NCBI GenBank assembly: GCA_030426355.1
Contig: JAUHYQ010000004.1
Location: forward strand, 372,001-436,000
Length of the DNA stretch: 64,000 bases
Direction of reading: 5' to 3'
Source of the DNA: Gammaproteobacteria bacterium
Lineage (GTDB): Bacteria > Pseudomonadota > Gammaproteobacteria > Steroidobacterales > GCA-2729495
Position numbers and translations under genes: made by a program. Shown here one piece after another: positions 34,918 to 43,982 of this stretch; the first letter of the stretch is position 1, and every line of letters begins with the position of its first letter. The notes under the pieces are model-generated. The model worked only from the letters and a program-made list of their open reading frames with translations, was not told the origin of the DNA and did no database searches.

Positions 34918-35673
34918 TTATAGATCGCTCAGGTAGGCATCAATCACGCGGGCCGCATCCGCCATGGTCGCCCGGGCGTAGCGGACAATGTCGCTATGTA
35001 TCGCTCCGCCGTCCGCGGCTACACCGTCATCCCCGCCGCGGCCGGCCGCAGCATTCACGATCAGGGCGAGCGCTGCATAGGGTATGCCCAGCTCACGGGC
35101 GAGTGCCGTTTCCGGCATGGCGGTCATACCCACCACATCACAACCGTCGCGCTCCAGACGATCTATTTCGGCAGCGGTTTCCAGCCGTGGCCCTTGGGTC
35201 ACCCCATAGGTGCCTCGCGACGTGCAAGAGACCCCTGCGCGCTCACAGGCATGAATAAGTTTTTGCCTCACATTACTGTTATAAGGGCTTGTAAATTCTA
35301 TAAATTCCGTAGGCCCTTCTGCGGCATCGTAAAAGGTGTGCGCCCGACCCCAGGTGTAATCGATCAGTTGATCCGGGATTACCAGCTCGCCGGCGGGCAC
35401 ACTGATACCTCCCACGGCATTCAAAGCGATGATCTGCTCAGCGCCCGCGTCTTTGAGTGCCTGCAGGTTGGCTCGGTAATTAACGCGGTGCGGCGGTATG
35501 CGGCCGCTAAGACCGTGACGGGCCAGAAACATCACGGTGTGGCCGTGCGCGCACCACTGCTCTATCGGTGCCGAGGGTTGACCCCAGGCATTATCGCCCG
35601 CAAGCAGTTGGGCATCGTTGCGGCCTGGAAAATAATCCGCGCCGGTACCGCCGATAACGGCAACCACGGTCAA
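34918..35673 (-). CDS. S-methyl-5'-thioinosine phosphorylase (MTIP)
   Basis: The 251-residue protein belongs to the MTA phosphorylase family: VVAVIGGTGADYFPG, ARHGLSGRIPPHRVNYRANL, NAVGGISVPAGELVIPDQLIDYTWGR split by short loops, and TQGPRLETAAEI. Near the C-terminus it reads ALIVNAAAGRG where adenosine-specific enzymes have a TDYD-type segment, so 6-oxopurine substrates are expected, as shown for PA3004. The TTG start overlaps the hpt stop (TTGA) and follows AGGAG. Product hypoxanthine could be used by the adjacent phosphoribosyltransferase. Confidence 0.85.
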   Translation of the reverse strand: MTVVAVIGGTGADYFPGRNDAQLLAGDNAWGQPSAPIEQWCAHGHTVMFLARHGLSGRIPPHRVNYRANLQALKDAGAEQIIALNAVGGISVPAGELVIPDQLIDYTWGRAHTFYDAAEGPTEFIEFTSPYNSNVRQKLIHACERAGVSCTSRGTYGVTQGPRLETAAEIDRLERDGCDVVGMTAMPETALARELGIPYAALALIVNAAAGRGGDDGVAADGGAIHSDIVRYARATMADAARVIDAYLSDL

Positions 35674-36236
35674 CGCGTGATCTCCTGACGCAGCGCATAA
35701 ATGGCTGGCAAATGGCGCCAACGACCGTCCATATCCATCCCGCAACCGATCACGTACACATCGGGCACGGTGATACCGGTACTGTAGTCAGGATAATCGT
35801 TGCCGGTGCGTCGGGGGTTCTCCTTGATCACTTCCACCACCGTCAGCACTTTTGCGGCACCGCGCGCACAGCAGGCTGCTGCTGCCGCCATCAAAGTGCG
35901 CCCCTCGTCATAGATATCGTCTATCAGCAGCACGGTACGCCCTTGCACAGCATCGGGCGGCTCACGCAACCAGCGCAGCGCACCACCGGTAGTACTCTCA
36001 CCGTAGCGGCTGGCATGACAGTAATCCACCCGGTAATCGCCGCACAAACGCTGCATGAGTTGCATCAGCGGATATAAACCGCCATTCAGAATCCCGAGCA
36101 AGACACAATCCTCGGCACTGACAACCGGCTGCAGCTTAGCAGCCAGAGCATCGAAGCCCCGCCTTATTTCTGCCTCGCTTACGAGTTCAGTTGCCTCTGA
36201 GGGGATGGTTTGCGAACTGCACTCAGGATTCACCAT
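35670..36236 (-). CDS. Hypoxanthine-guanine phosphoribosyltransferase
   Basis: The 188-residue protein has the type I PRTase signature VLLIDDIYDEGRTLMAAA (PRPP loop) and the early ILNGGLYPLMQLM motif typical of the HPRT subgroup. It converts hypoxanthine or guanine with PRPP to IMP or GMP in the cytoplasm. The ATG at 36236 follows GGAG and lies inside the last codons of nagZ, with mtnP-like MTIP following by a TTGA overlap. The position between nagZ and MTIP suggests a small salvage operon. Confidence 0.88.
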   Translation of the reverse strand: MVNPECSSQTIPSEATELVSEAEIRRGFDALAAKLQPVVSAEDCVLLGILNGGLYPLMQLMQRLCGDYRVDYCHASRYGESTTGGALRWLREPPDAVQGRTVLLIDDIYDEGRTLMAAAAACCARGAAKVLTVVEVIKENPRRTGNDYPDYSTGITVPDVYVIGCGMDMDGRWRHLPAIYALRQEITR

Positions 36237-37272
36237 CAAGCTCCAGCGGCGGTGTTGCAGTGGCCGCATCTATGGCTTCCCGCATACGTTGCCACTCAAG
36301 CGAGCCGTACGCTGCAGTCTGATAGCGCGCCATCACCGGCCGCATGGCTGCGAGGCGGGCATGGGCTGCGACGCTGTCGGCGACTTTCAGATTACCAATG
36401 ACCTGTTCAACCGCCGCACGATCGTTGCAGACCAAAATCATGTCGGCGCCTGCTTCCAACGCAATCGAGGAGCGATCTACCGGGGCACCGGCGCTTTCCG
36501 CTCCGGCCATGCTCAGGTCATCTGAAAATACGGCCCCCTTAAATCCCAATTCGCCACGCAGCACTTGCCTGATCCAGTAAGAAGACAGGCTGGCAATATC
36601 GGGACACACGGCCGAATAACGAATGTGCGCCATCATAATGCCCTTCAGACCGTCGTCGATCAGGCTTCGGTAAGGCCGGATGTCATCGAGCAGCTCGGCG
36701 AATGCACGCCGGTCTTCCGGCAGGACTTTATGCGAATCTCCGACCACGCCGCCGTGGCCCGGAAAATGCTTGCCAACGGCGGCCATGCCAGCCTGGCGCA
36801 TGCCCTGCATGTATGCCAGCGACAGCGCGGCGACACTCTCAGGGTCGGGATGCGGTGAACGATCACCGATGACCTCACACAGCCCGCGGTCAATATCCAG
36901 CACCGGCGCAAAACTGAAATCAACCCCCACATCCAGCAGTTCCGTCGCCATCAGTCGCGCATGCAAGCGCGCCAGTTCGCGCGCACCATTGGGGTCAGAG
37001 TCAAAATGGCGCCCCACCCACCGCAACGGGGGTAACTGGCAAAAACCCTCGCGAAATCTCTGCACCCGACCACCTTCATGATCCACCGCGATCAGCACCG
37101 CCGGCGAACGGGCAGCATGAATCTCGTGATTCAGCGCCCGCAGCTGATTCCGATCGACGTAGTTCCTGCTAAACAGTATGACGCCCCCCACCAGGGGGTG
37201 CTGCAACAACTCCCGGTCACTTGCTGTCAGGGCAGTACCGGCGATATCAATCATCAGTGGCCCGAGGGTCAT
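36223..37272 (-). CDS. nagZ: Beta-N-acetylhexosaminidase NagZ
   Basis: NagZ removes GlcNAc from anhydromuropeptides in the cytoplasm during cell-wall recycling. The 349-residue glycoside hydrolase family 3 protein has AVDHEGGRVQRFREGF, the catalytic loop AVGKHFPGHGGVVGDSHK with the acid/base His-Asp pair, and FSDDLSMAGA with the nucleophile Asp. No signal peptide, as expected. It starts directly after the rlmD stop. Confidence 0.95.
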   Translation of the reverse strand: MTLGPLMIDIAGTALTASDRELLQHPLVGGVILFSRNYVDRNQLRALNHEIHAARSPAVLIAVDHEGGRVQRFREGFCQLPPLRWVGRHFDSDPNGARELARLHARLMATELLDVGVDFSFAPVLDIDRGLCEVIGDRSPHPDPESVAALSLAYMQGMRQAGMAAVGKHFPGHGGVVGDSHKVLPEDRRAFAELLDDIRPYRSLIDDGLKGIMMAHIRYSAVCPDIASLSSYWIRQVLRGELGFKGAVFSDDLSMAGAESAGAPVDRSSIALEAGADMILVCNDRAAVEQVIGNLKVADSVAAHARLAAMRPVMARYQTAAYGSLEWQRMREAIDAATATPPLELDGES

Positions 37273-38604
37273 TCAGATATCCTTTTCAAACAGCGCCATC
37301 GCCTCAACGTGACCGGTCTGCGGAAACATATCCATGGCGCCGGCGCTGCACAATCGATAACCGTGTTCTTTTACCAGCACACCGGCATCGCGTGCCAGTG
37401 ACCCGGCATGACAAGATATATACAAAATACGCCGCGCTCCGGTTCGGGCCACCAGCGGCAAAACTTCAAGTGCGCCGGCTCGAGGCGGATCGAGCAGCAC
37501 AGCAGCATAGTCACCCTGCCACCACGACTGCTCCTCTTCCGGACGGCTCAAATCGGCAACATAAAAGTCTGCGTTTTCGATGTTGTTAAGAGCCGCGTTG
37601 GTGCGCGCTTTTTTGACCATGGCCTGATCAAGCTCCACCCCCGTCACGCGTGCGCCACTGCGCGCCAGGGGTAAGCTGAAATTGCCTATGCCGCAAAACA
37701 GATCAAGAATGCGTTCGCCTTCCTGCGGCTTAAGCAACTCCATGGCCTGCTTCAACATCAAGCGGTTCATGTTCTGGTTAACCTGCACAAAGTCGAGCGG
37801 ACCGTACTCCAGACACAGCTTATACTCCGGCAGCAGATAGTGCAGTGACGGCGCATGAGTAGTATTGTCGATCAACTTCAGCGTCAGGGGGCCGCCTGTT
37901 TGCAGCCATAGCTGCAGCTGGTGACGGGCCGCGAAGTACTGCAGTTTTTCGCGATCGGCTGAGGTGGGTTCGGCCAGCACGCGAAACACCAGAGCACTGA
38001 AGTTGTCGCCGTAACTCAGCTCGATTTGCGGCAGTTCACGACGAATATCCAGAGCCTGTATAAGCTCTGACAACGGTGAAATAAGCTTGGCCAGCGGTTC
38101 GACCAGCGTTTCACAATACGTCATGTCCGCTATATACGGCTTGTACTTTTCCCGAAAACCCACCAATACGCGGCCCTTCTTTTCCACCAGCCGCACGCCC
38201 AGCCGCGCTCTGCGGCGGTACCCAAAGGCTTCACCAGCCAGCGCCGGCAACACACTTTGCGGTTGAACAGTGCCGATACGCTGCAAGGCATCGAGCATAG
38301 CTTTCTGCTTCAGCGCAAGTTGCGCGGCCGCATCCAGATGCTGCAACGAGCAGCCTCCGCAGATGCCGAATACAGCGCAGCGCGGACTGACACGTTCTGC
38401 CGCAGCGCTAAGTACCTCAACGAGATCCGCTTCGTCCACATTCTTGCGACTGCGGCGACGGCGAAAACGCACCCGCTCTCCACTCAGAGCACCGTCAATA
38501 AAAACAGTCTTGCCGGGGATGTCAGCAACGCCGCGCCCGTCAATCATCAAATCGCGAATACCAGCCTCTTCCACCGAATGTTGCTGTTGCCTGCCTCTCG
38601 CCAT
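37273..38604 (-). CDS. rlmD: 23S rRNA (uracil-5-)-methyltransferase RlmD
   Basis: The 443-residue protein has an N-terminal TRAM-like domain, an iron-sulfur cluster motif CAVFGICGGCSLQHL, and a SAM-methyltransferase domain with LDLFCGIGNFSLPLA and LLDPPRAGA. RlmD methylates U1939 of 23S rRNA. The catalytic cysteine segment reads ISCHAGSLARD, where the family norm is SCNPxTLARD, so two usually conserved residues differ. A TTG at 38616 (overlapping the previous stop as TTGA) is an alternative start, adding four residues. Confidence 0.93.
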   Translation of the reverse strand: MARGRQQQHSVEEAGIRDLMIDGRGVADIPGKTVFIDGALSGERVRFRRRRSRKNVDEADLVEVLSAAAERVSPRCAVFGICGGCSLQHLDAAAQLALKQKAMLDALQRIGTVQPQSVLPALAGEAFGYRRRARLGVRLVEKKGRVLVGFREKYKPYIADMTYCETLVEPLAKLISPLSELIQALDIRRELPQIELSYGDNFSALVFRVLAEPTSADREKLQYFAARHQLQLWLQTGGPLTLKLIDNTTHAPSLHYLLPEYKLCLEYGPLDFVQVNQNMNRLMLKQAMELLKPQEGERILDLFCGIGNFSLPLARSGARVTGVELDQAMVKKARTNAALNNIENADFYVADLSRPEEEQSWWQGDYAAVLLDPPRAGALEVLPLVARTGARRILYISCHAGSLARDAGVLVKEHGYRLCSAGAMDMFPQTGHVEAMALFEKDI

Positions 38605-38612
38605 ATGCCCGC

Positions 38613-39401
38613 TCAACCTTCGTCAGCGGTCCAGGCAGCAAGGAACTCCTGCAAATGCGCGGCGTCCGATGCTGCCAGAGTGCTGCGCACTCGATCGAAC
38701 TCGCCTTCCAGCAACTTGTCGCTCAGCAACCCCCGCATATGCTGAAATCGCAAGTAGACCAGATAGGTATTGAGCACGTCAGTTTCACAATAGTTGCGTA
38801 TGGTCGCCAGTCCACCGGCGCAGTAACTGTCCCAAACCTTGTCACCAGACATCCCCATTTTCCCCGGAAAGCCCAGCATGGTCGCGACCGCATCCAGCTT
38901 TGCACGGGCCCGCGGCTGAAAACCGGACAACACATCCATGACATCAATGTGCCGCCAGTGATATCGCGACAGATAATTGTTGAAACGATAGTCGCGGTCA
39001 TGATCGCCTGTTTCCCAGTAGGCTGGCGCCTGAATGCCGTGTTTCAGAGCCCGATAATGCAGTACCGGAAGGTCGAAACCTGAGCCGTTCCAGGATACAA
39101 GCGTCGGTCGGTAACGTTCTATACCGTCATAGAATCGCCTGACCTGCTCGGCTTCATCACTGCTTTCATCACCCAGGGTCCATACCGAAAAATCGCCGGC
39201 CCCGCTACGCAAGGCGACCGATATTGCCACCACGCGATGCTGAAACAGCGGCAGGAACTCACTTCCGGATTCCTGCAAACGACTGAAGAACATTGCTTTG
39301 GCAATTTCTTCGTCGCCAATATCGTGCATACCCAGCAACTGTGCACCCAGCTCCGTATCCGGAACAGTTTCAATATCAAAAACCAGGCACTCCATACTCA
39401 T
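38613..39401 (-). CDS. 3'-5' exonuclease, PolB-like proofreading family
   Basis: The 262-residue protein has the three exonuclease motifs of the DNA polymerase B-type DEDD fold: LVFDIETVPD at the start, WNGSGFDLPVLHYRAL in the middle, and YCETDVLNTYLVYLRFQ near residue 205. There is no polymerase domain. These predicted exonucleases are common between rlmD and acpS-type genes in Pseudomonadales, and their substrate is not established. The ATG overlaps the acpS stop as ATGA. Confidence 0.88.
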   Translation of the reverse strand: MSMECLVFDIETVPDTELGAQLLGMHDIGDEEIAKAMFFSRLQESGSEFLPLFQHRVVAISVALRSGAGDFSVWTLGDESSDEAEQVRRFYDGIERYRPTLVSWNGSGFDLPVLHYRALKHGIQAPAYWETGDHDRDYRFNNYLSRYHWRHIDVMDVLSGFQPRARAKLDAVATMLGFPGKMGMSGDKVWDSYCAGGLATIRNYCETDVLNTYLVYLRFQHMRGLLSDKLLEGEFDRVRSTLAASDAAHLQEFLAAWTADEG

Positions 39402-39784
39402 GTGTCCTTTCGCTCAAGCACGGCAAAGGCGACGACCAATCCGGCCTCGTCCGTAAGCGTCACGTGACCACCTGCGATGCCAAGCTCATCGCACTTGGCG
39501 CGTCCGCGCGGTGAGAAAATGATTTCGGGTTTACCGAGCCGGTCAGGTGTCGTTCCGCAGTCACGTATCCACATGCCGTTAGCAAAGCCAGTACCCATCG
39601 CTTTAACTATCGCTTCTTTAGCGGCGAATCGCATGGTCAGAAATCGCACCGGGTTTTTGCTGTAAGCAAAATACTTAAGCTCCTCGGGCAACAACAAGCG
39701 CTGGACAAATCTCTCACCGTAACGATCGAATACCCGGGCAACGCGGTCGAGTCGCAAAATATCGGTGCCGACCCCGTATATCAT
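39398..39784 (-). CDS. acpS: Holo-ACP synthase AcpS
   Basis: AcpS attaches phosphopantetheine from CoA to acyl carrier protein. The 128-residue protein has the two magnesium-binding motifs: [12 protein letters not shown] (Asp8) at the start and [13 protein letters not shown] (Glu near 57). Length is standard. It overlaps pdxJ by ATGA, the conserved pdxJ-acpS pair of gammaproteobacteria. Confidence 0.95.
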   Translation of the reverse strand: MIYGVGTDILRLDRVARVFDRYGERFVQRLLLPEELKYFAYSKNPVRFLTMRFAAKEAIVKAMGTGFANGMWIRDCGTTPDRLGKPEIIFSPRGRAKCDELGIAGGHVTLTDEAGLVVAFAVLERKDT

Positions 39785-40506
39785 GCTTCGCGCGCCGCCA
39801 ACATACGGCGTTTCATTTCGGCTACCACTGCGGGAAGACCATCGAACACCGCTTGTGAAATCAGCGCATGCCCGATATTCAATTCACCTATTTCACGAAT
39901 GGCCGCAATATCGGCCACGTTGTCCATATGCAAGCCGTGACCCGCATTGACAATCAACCCCAGTCCGTTCGCATAAATCGCAGCAGCCTGTATGCGATGC
40001 AACTCGGCCTGCCGCGAGTCCGGCGTGGCAGCATCAGCGTAGTTGCCGGTGTGCAATTCGATGGCGGGCGCTCCACAATTGCGAGCAGCATCTATCTGCG
40101 ACGTCTCCGGGTTTATAAACAATGATACGCGTATACCGGCAGCGGCTAATTCCTCGCAGGCGGCAGCGACAGCGTTGTACTGACCAACCACGTTAAGCCC
40201 GCCCTCGGTGGTGAGTTCAGCCCGTTTTTCCGGCACCAGGCAAACATCGGCCGGCCGCAAGCGACACGCGATACCGATCATTTCACGGCTTACCGCCATC
40301 TCCAGATTCACGCGAGACGCGCTCTGTTGTGTCAGACGCTCGACATCGTGATCCTGAATATGGCGACGGTCTTCGCGCAAATGCACAGTAATACTGTCCG
40401 CCCCGTGTTGCTCTGCCAGCAGTGCAGCTTTGACCGGATCAGGGTAGTCAGTGCCGCGAGCCTGACGCAAGGTCGCCACATGGTCGACATTAATGCCCAA
40501 CAACAT
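39781..40506 (-). CDS. pdxJ: Pyridoxine 5'-phosphate synthase PdxJ
   Basis: PdxJ joins 3-amino-2-oxopropyl phosphate and deoxyxylulose phosphate to make pyridoxine phosphate. The 241-residue TIM-barrel protein starts [20 protein letters not shown], with [29 protein letters not shown] and the [15 protein letters not shown] loop. Length and order (recO-pdxJ-acpS) are typical. Confidence 0.96.
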   Translation of the reverse strand: MLLGINVDHVATLRQARGTDYPDPVKAALLAEQHGADSITVHLREDRRHIQDHDVERLTQQSASRVNLEMAVSREMIGIACRLRPADVCLVPEKRAELTTEGGLNVVGQYNAVAAACEELAAAGIRVSLFINPETSQIDAARNCGAPAIELHTGNYADAATPDSRQAELHRIQAAAIYANGLGLIVNAGHGLHMDNVADIAAIREIGELNIGHALISQAVFDGLPAVVAEMKRRMLAAREA

Positions 40507-40538
40507 TTATCACTCTCCTTCGCGTCGAAACCGCGCGC

Positions 40539-41267
40539 CTAACGCTTCATCGCAGCAGCAACCTTGCGCGTACGCAAACCCCGCTCACCGAGATGGGTAT
40601 TAATGACATGACGAAGAAGCCGCCGTGCTGCGCGACGAACACCGCTGTCCGAAAAATCATCGCGGCCGATAGCCAGCAATTCTGCCCCACTAAACAATAG
40701 CGCATCAAGCGGAGCATCGGGCTGTGCCATAGAAACCTCAACCGCTCCCTGCTCCGGATGAAATTCATAAAAGCTCTCCGGTACGAGGGGTCGATTGCGG
40801 ATTGCTTCTTTTGAAAAGTTCAAGGCATAGCCCGCCTCCGCCAGCAGGCTGATTTCAAAGCGTCGCAACACCGGCTCCACATCTGCGGCAGAATCGAGAT
40901 CATCAAGAGTATGCGCGTACAAAATAAACAAATCGGGATGCGGATCGTTGCGGTGCATAAATCGTATGAGCAGTTCATTCAGGTAAAAACCGGCAAGCAC
41001 TGCGTCACCGCGCAGAGGCACTGCCATTCCTGCCATTTCAGCATCACGCAGTGTAAGCAACTCACCGCGGCCGGACCAGGACAGCCGCAAGGGCTGGAAG
41101 GGATTCAACAGGCCGCGATAGGCAGATTTGGGCCGACGCGCACCGCGGGCAACCAACCCCGTGCGGCCGTGGCGATGGGTAAATGCCTCGATGATCTGAC
41201 TGGTCTCGCGATAGCCGCGCGAATGCAACACGTATGCGGGCTCCAGATTAACGAGCGCGCCGGTCAT
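40539..41267 (-). CDS. recO: DNA repair protein RecO
   Basis: RecO loads RecA on SSB-coated DNA together with RecR. The 242-residue protein has the N-terminal OB fold (EPAYVLHSRGYRETSQIIEA), then the helical domain with FYLNELLIRFMHRNDPHPDLF. The usual C-terminal zinc cysteines are absent, as in many gammaproteobacterial RecO proteins. The ATG shares one base with the era stop (TGATG); a GTG one codon upstream is the alternative. The C-terminus is basic (LGERGLRTRKVAAAMKR). Confidence 0.93.
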   Translation of the reverse strand: MTGALVNLEPAYVLHSRGYRETSQIIEAFTHRHGRTGLVARGARRPKSAYRGLLNPFQPLRLSWSGRGELLTLRDAEMAGMAVPLRGDAVLAGFYLNELLIRFMHRNDPHPDLFILYAHTLDDLDSAADVEPVLRRFEISLLAEAGYALNFSKEAIRNRPLVPESFYEFHPEQGAVEVSMAQPDAPLDALLFSGAELLAIGRDDFSDSGVRRAARRLLRHVINTHLGERGLRTRKVAAAMKR

Positions 41268-42178
41268 CACAATTCCCCGTCATAACCCAGTTGACGTATC
41301 GATTGCGCGTTATCCGACCAGTTGCGCTTGACCTTCACATGCGACTGCAGATGCACCCGCCGATCCAGCAGCCTCTGCAACTCCTGGCGCGCAGCGGTGC
41401 CCGCTTCCTTGAGCAACTGCCCTTGTTTACCGATAACAATGCCTTTGTGAGATTCCCGATCAACCCAAATGGTTGCGTCGATAATCAGGCGGCCGTCGTG
41501 CTCTTCTTTAAGAGAACTGATTTCGACGCCCAAACCATAAGGAACCTCATCGCGCAGAGCATGCATCAACTTCTCACGCAGAGTTTCCGCAGCACGAAAG
41601 CTCAAATCACGGTTCGTGATGGTATCGGCATCGTAGAATGCCTCCTGCTCCGGCAACAGAGACACCAGCTGATTCCTGAGTGATGTCAAATTGTCTGACT
41701 TCAAGGCCGACACCGGAACAATGGCCGCAAAATCATACCGCCCGGCGTGTTCGGCCAGCACTGGCAATAGTTTGTCTTTGGGACGTACCCGATCGATCTT
41801 ATTGACGACCAGCACAGCCGGCAGCGCCGCCTGCGTAATTTGATCGAGAGCCTGCTGATCTTTGTCTTTCCAGACACCGGCCTCAACCACGAACACCACG
41901 AGGTCAGCGCTGCTTAGCGCAGCGGTAGCTGCCTTGTTCATCGCGCGATTCATCATTCGGCCTGTGCCGCCGTCCATGCCCGGGGTATCTATAAAGACCA
42001 TTTGCGATTCGGGCTCTGTCAACACGCCCAGGATGGCGTGCCGCGTGGTATGCGGTTTGGAAGTCACAATACTGATCTTGTGCCCGACCAGCGCGTTAAC
42101 GAGCGTGGATTTACCGACGTTGGGGCGTCCGACAACCGCAATGAACCCGCTACGATGCACGTTTATCTTCCGCTTCAA
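41267..42178 (-). CDS. era: Ribosome assembly GTPase Era
   Basis: Era binds the 3' end of 16S rRNA and assists small-subunit assembly. The 303-residue protein has G1 GRPNVGKSTLVNAL, G3 DTPGMDGG, G4 NKID and a C-terminal KH domain (GIVIGKQGQLLKEAGTAARQ). G3 is usually DTPG followed by a hydrophobic stretch; here it is short but complete. It overlaps rnc by 29 bases, the conserved rnc-era-recO order. Confidence 0.96.
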   Translation of the reverse strand: MKRKINVHRSGFIAVVGRPNVGKSTLVNALVGHKISIVTSKPHTTRHAILGVLTEPESQMVFIDTPGMDGGTGRMMNRAMNKAATAALSSADLVVFVVEAGVWKDKDQQALDQITQAALPAVLVVNKIDRVRPKDKLLPVLAEHAGRYDFAAIVPVSALKSDNLTSLRNQLVSLLPEQEAFYDADTITNRDLSFRAAETLREKLMHALRDEVPYGLGVEISSLKEEHDGRLIIDATIWVDRESHKGIVIGKQGQLLKEAGTAARQELQRLLDRRVHLQSHVKVKRNWSDNAQSIRQLGYDGEL

Positions 42179-42827
42179 TTATCTGCAACGCCAGCTCTGC
42201 CGCTTCCTGCTCGGCAATGCGGATTCCTCCGCCCGCCCCCTCGGTAACAATACTCAGCGCCTGCACAACACAGCGCACAGCAAAGGTCGGGGCATGCACC
42301 GGGCCGCTCTCGTCGACCAACTCGTATACCGGCAACGCAAGTCCGCGCGACTGCAAAACTTCCTGCAGCATCGTTTTAGCATCTTTAAGCAACTGTGTTG
42401 ATGGGACATCCAATAACCGCTCGGCATAATGTCGCTGAATGACGTCAACTGCCTGCCTATACCCGCCGTCCAGATAAACAGCGCCATAGAGCGCCTCCAG
42501 AGCATCAGCCAATATCGACGGACGCCGATGTTCCCCGGTGCCCAGAGCGATAAAATCACCCACGCCCAGCTCGGTAGCAATGACCGACAGGGTGTCGCCG
42601 CGCACAAGTTGCGAGCGCCACCGGGTCAAGAAGTGTTCATCAGCCTTTGGCTGCGCCTTAAATACAGCGTCAGCAATAACCAGTCCGAGCACCGCATCAC
42701 CCAGAAACTCGAGCCGTTCGTTATTGCGCGCGGACTTGCTCTTGTGGGTTAGCGCCTGTTCCAGCAAGCGGGGATTATTGAAGCTGTAACCCAGCGCAGT
42801 TTGCGCCCACTTGCTGGCAACGCTCAC
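42150..42827 (-). CDS. rnc: Ribonuclease III
   Basis: RNase III cuts double-stranded RNA in rRNA processing and regulation. The 225-residue protein has the signature NERLEFLGDAVLGLVIAD, the second metal site ALEALYGAVYLDGG, and a C-terminal double-stranded RNA-binding domain (about 155-223). The GTG start overlaps the DUF4845 stop as GTGA. The end (EAEDKRAS) runs into era. Confidence 0.95.
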   Translation of the reverse strand: MSVASKWAQTALGYSFNNPRLLEQALTHKSKSARNNERLEFLGDAVLGLVIADAVFKAQPKADEHFLTRWRSQLVRGDTLSVIATELGVGDFIALGTGEHRRPSILADALEALYGAVYLDGGYRQAVDVIQRHYAERLLDVPSTQLLKDAKTMLQEVLQSRGLALPVYELVDESGPVHAPTFAVRCVVQALSIVTEGAGGGIRIAEQEAAELALQIIEAEDKRAS

Positions 42828-43192
42828 CGGATAATCTCAACCTCGTGCCTGAACTTGGCAACCAGATAGACGTTGGCCACAAACTGCTTCTCACGTTGAT
42901 ACTCAGTTGAAACTACGTAACCGGTTTCCGTTCGGCTAACGGTGAAATCCTTGTTGGCATCAACGTCATAGAGACTCTCAACGTTGAGCCCCTTGCCCAA
43001 AGCCGTGCGTATTTCCAGAACTGAAGCCTTCTGTCTATCAAGATTGGTTTTAGCCTGATTCATCACCTGCTGAATACGCATATTCTCGAGGTAAACAGGA
43101 ACCATCTGAAGTATTCCGAAGCCAAACATTCCGATAAAAGCCACCAGAATGATCAGGCCAATCGTTGTCATGCCCTGTTGTTGCTTGCGCAT
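42824..43192 (-). CDS. DUF4845 membrane protein
   Basis: The 122-residue protein starts with a basic stretch and one membrane helix (IGLIILVAFIGMFGFGILQMV), followed by an extracytoplasmic domain. It is the DUF4845 protein that regularly lies between lepB and rnc in Pseudomonadales; function is unknown, and the N-terminus looks like a pilin-type leader (RKQQQGMTTIGLIILV). The ATG at 43192 follows GGGAGA. A longer frame to 43213 would overlap only non-homologous sequence. Confidence 0.85.
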   Translation of the reverse strand: MRKQQQGMTTIGLIILVAFIGMFGFGILQMVPVYLENMRIQQVMNQAKTNLDRQKASVLEIRTALGKGLNVESLYDVDANKDFTVSRTETGYVVSTEYQREKQFVANVYLVAKFRHEVEIIR

Positions 43193-43213
43193 CGCGTGTT
43201 CTCCCGTCACCAC

Positions 43214-43978
43214 CTATTTAACAGCGTTACCGATTCTCGCCCATTGCGGCGCATTAGTGAAATCCCAGCTCATCCATATCCGCACTGCCTTGCCGACAAT
43301 GTTTTCCTGCGGCACGAAACCTACCAGTGGAAAACGGCTGTCCTGACTGTTGTCGCGGTTATCGCCCATCATAAAATAGTGACCCGCGGGCACAACATAT
43401 CGACCCTCGCGACTCGGACGCTGCAGATCGACCCTTACCGGGTGCCGCACTTTGCCAAGCTGCTCCATGGCGACTTGCCCGAACCGCAAATACTGTCGCT
43501 CATCCGCGGCCAGTGGTTCTACCGGCATGGGCTCGCCGTTAATAAACAAGTGCCGGTTGCGGTACACCACGGTGTCGCCAGGCAACCCCACCACCCGCTT
43601 GATGTAATTGACTCCGGGATCCGACGGCAGGCGGAACACCATGACATCGCCCCGTTCCGGATCGTTGAAATCCAAAACTTTGGTGTGCACCACCGGTAAA
43701 CGAATGCCGTAGGTATATTTATTAACAAAGATGAAATCGCCCACTAATAAAGTCGGAATCATAGACCCTGATGGAATACGAAAAGGCTCGAACAAAAAAG
43801 AACGCACGACTACCACTAGCAGCAGTACAGGAAAAAATGAGCGCGAGTACTCCACCAGAATATTGCCCGACGGAGTAGCATTTGCATCAGCCTGCCTGAC
43901 TCGCCGGTACAGCATTTCTAAGCCCGCAATCAGGCCACTGACCAGAGTAAGGCTTACCAGTATCAGTTCAAAATTCAT
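43214..43978 (-). CDS. lepB: Signal peptidase I
   Basis: LepB cleaves signal peptides at the outer face of the inner membrane. The 254-residue protein has two N-terminal membrane helices, the catalytic Ser in IPSGSMIPTLLVGD and the Lys in YIKRVVGLPGD, then GHYFMMGDNRDNSQDSR. The ATG at 43978, after a weak GTAGAG, gives the correct first helix. It lies four bases from lepA, the standard pair. Confidence 0.95.
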   Translation of the reverse strand: MNFELILVSLTLVSGLIAGLEMLYRRVRQADANATPSGNILVEYSRSFFPVLLLVVVVRSFLFEPFRIPSGSMIPTLLVGDFIFVNKYTYGIRLPVVHTKVLDFNDPERGDVMVFRLPSDPGVNYIKRVVGLPGDTVVYRNRHLFINGEPMPVEPLAADERQYLRFGQVAMEQLGKVRHPVRVDLQRPSREGRYVVPAGHYFMMGDNRDNSQDSRFPLVGFVPQENIVGKAVRIWMSWDFTNAPQWARIGNAVK

Positions 43979-43982
43979 AACT

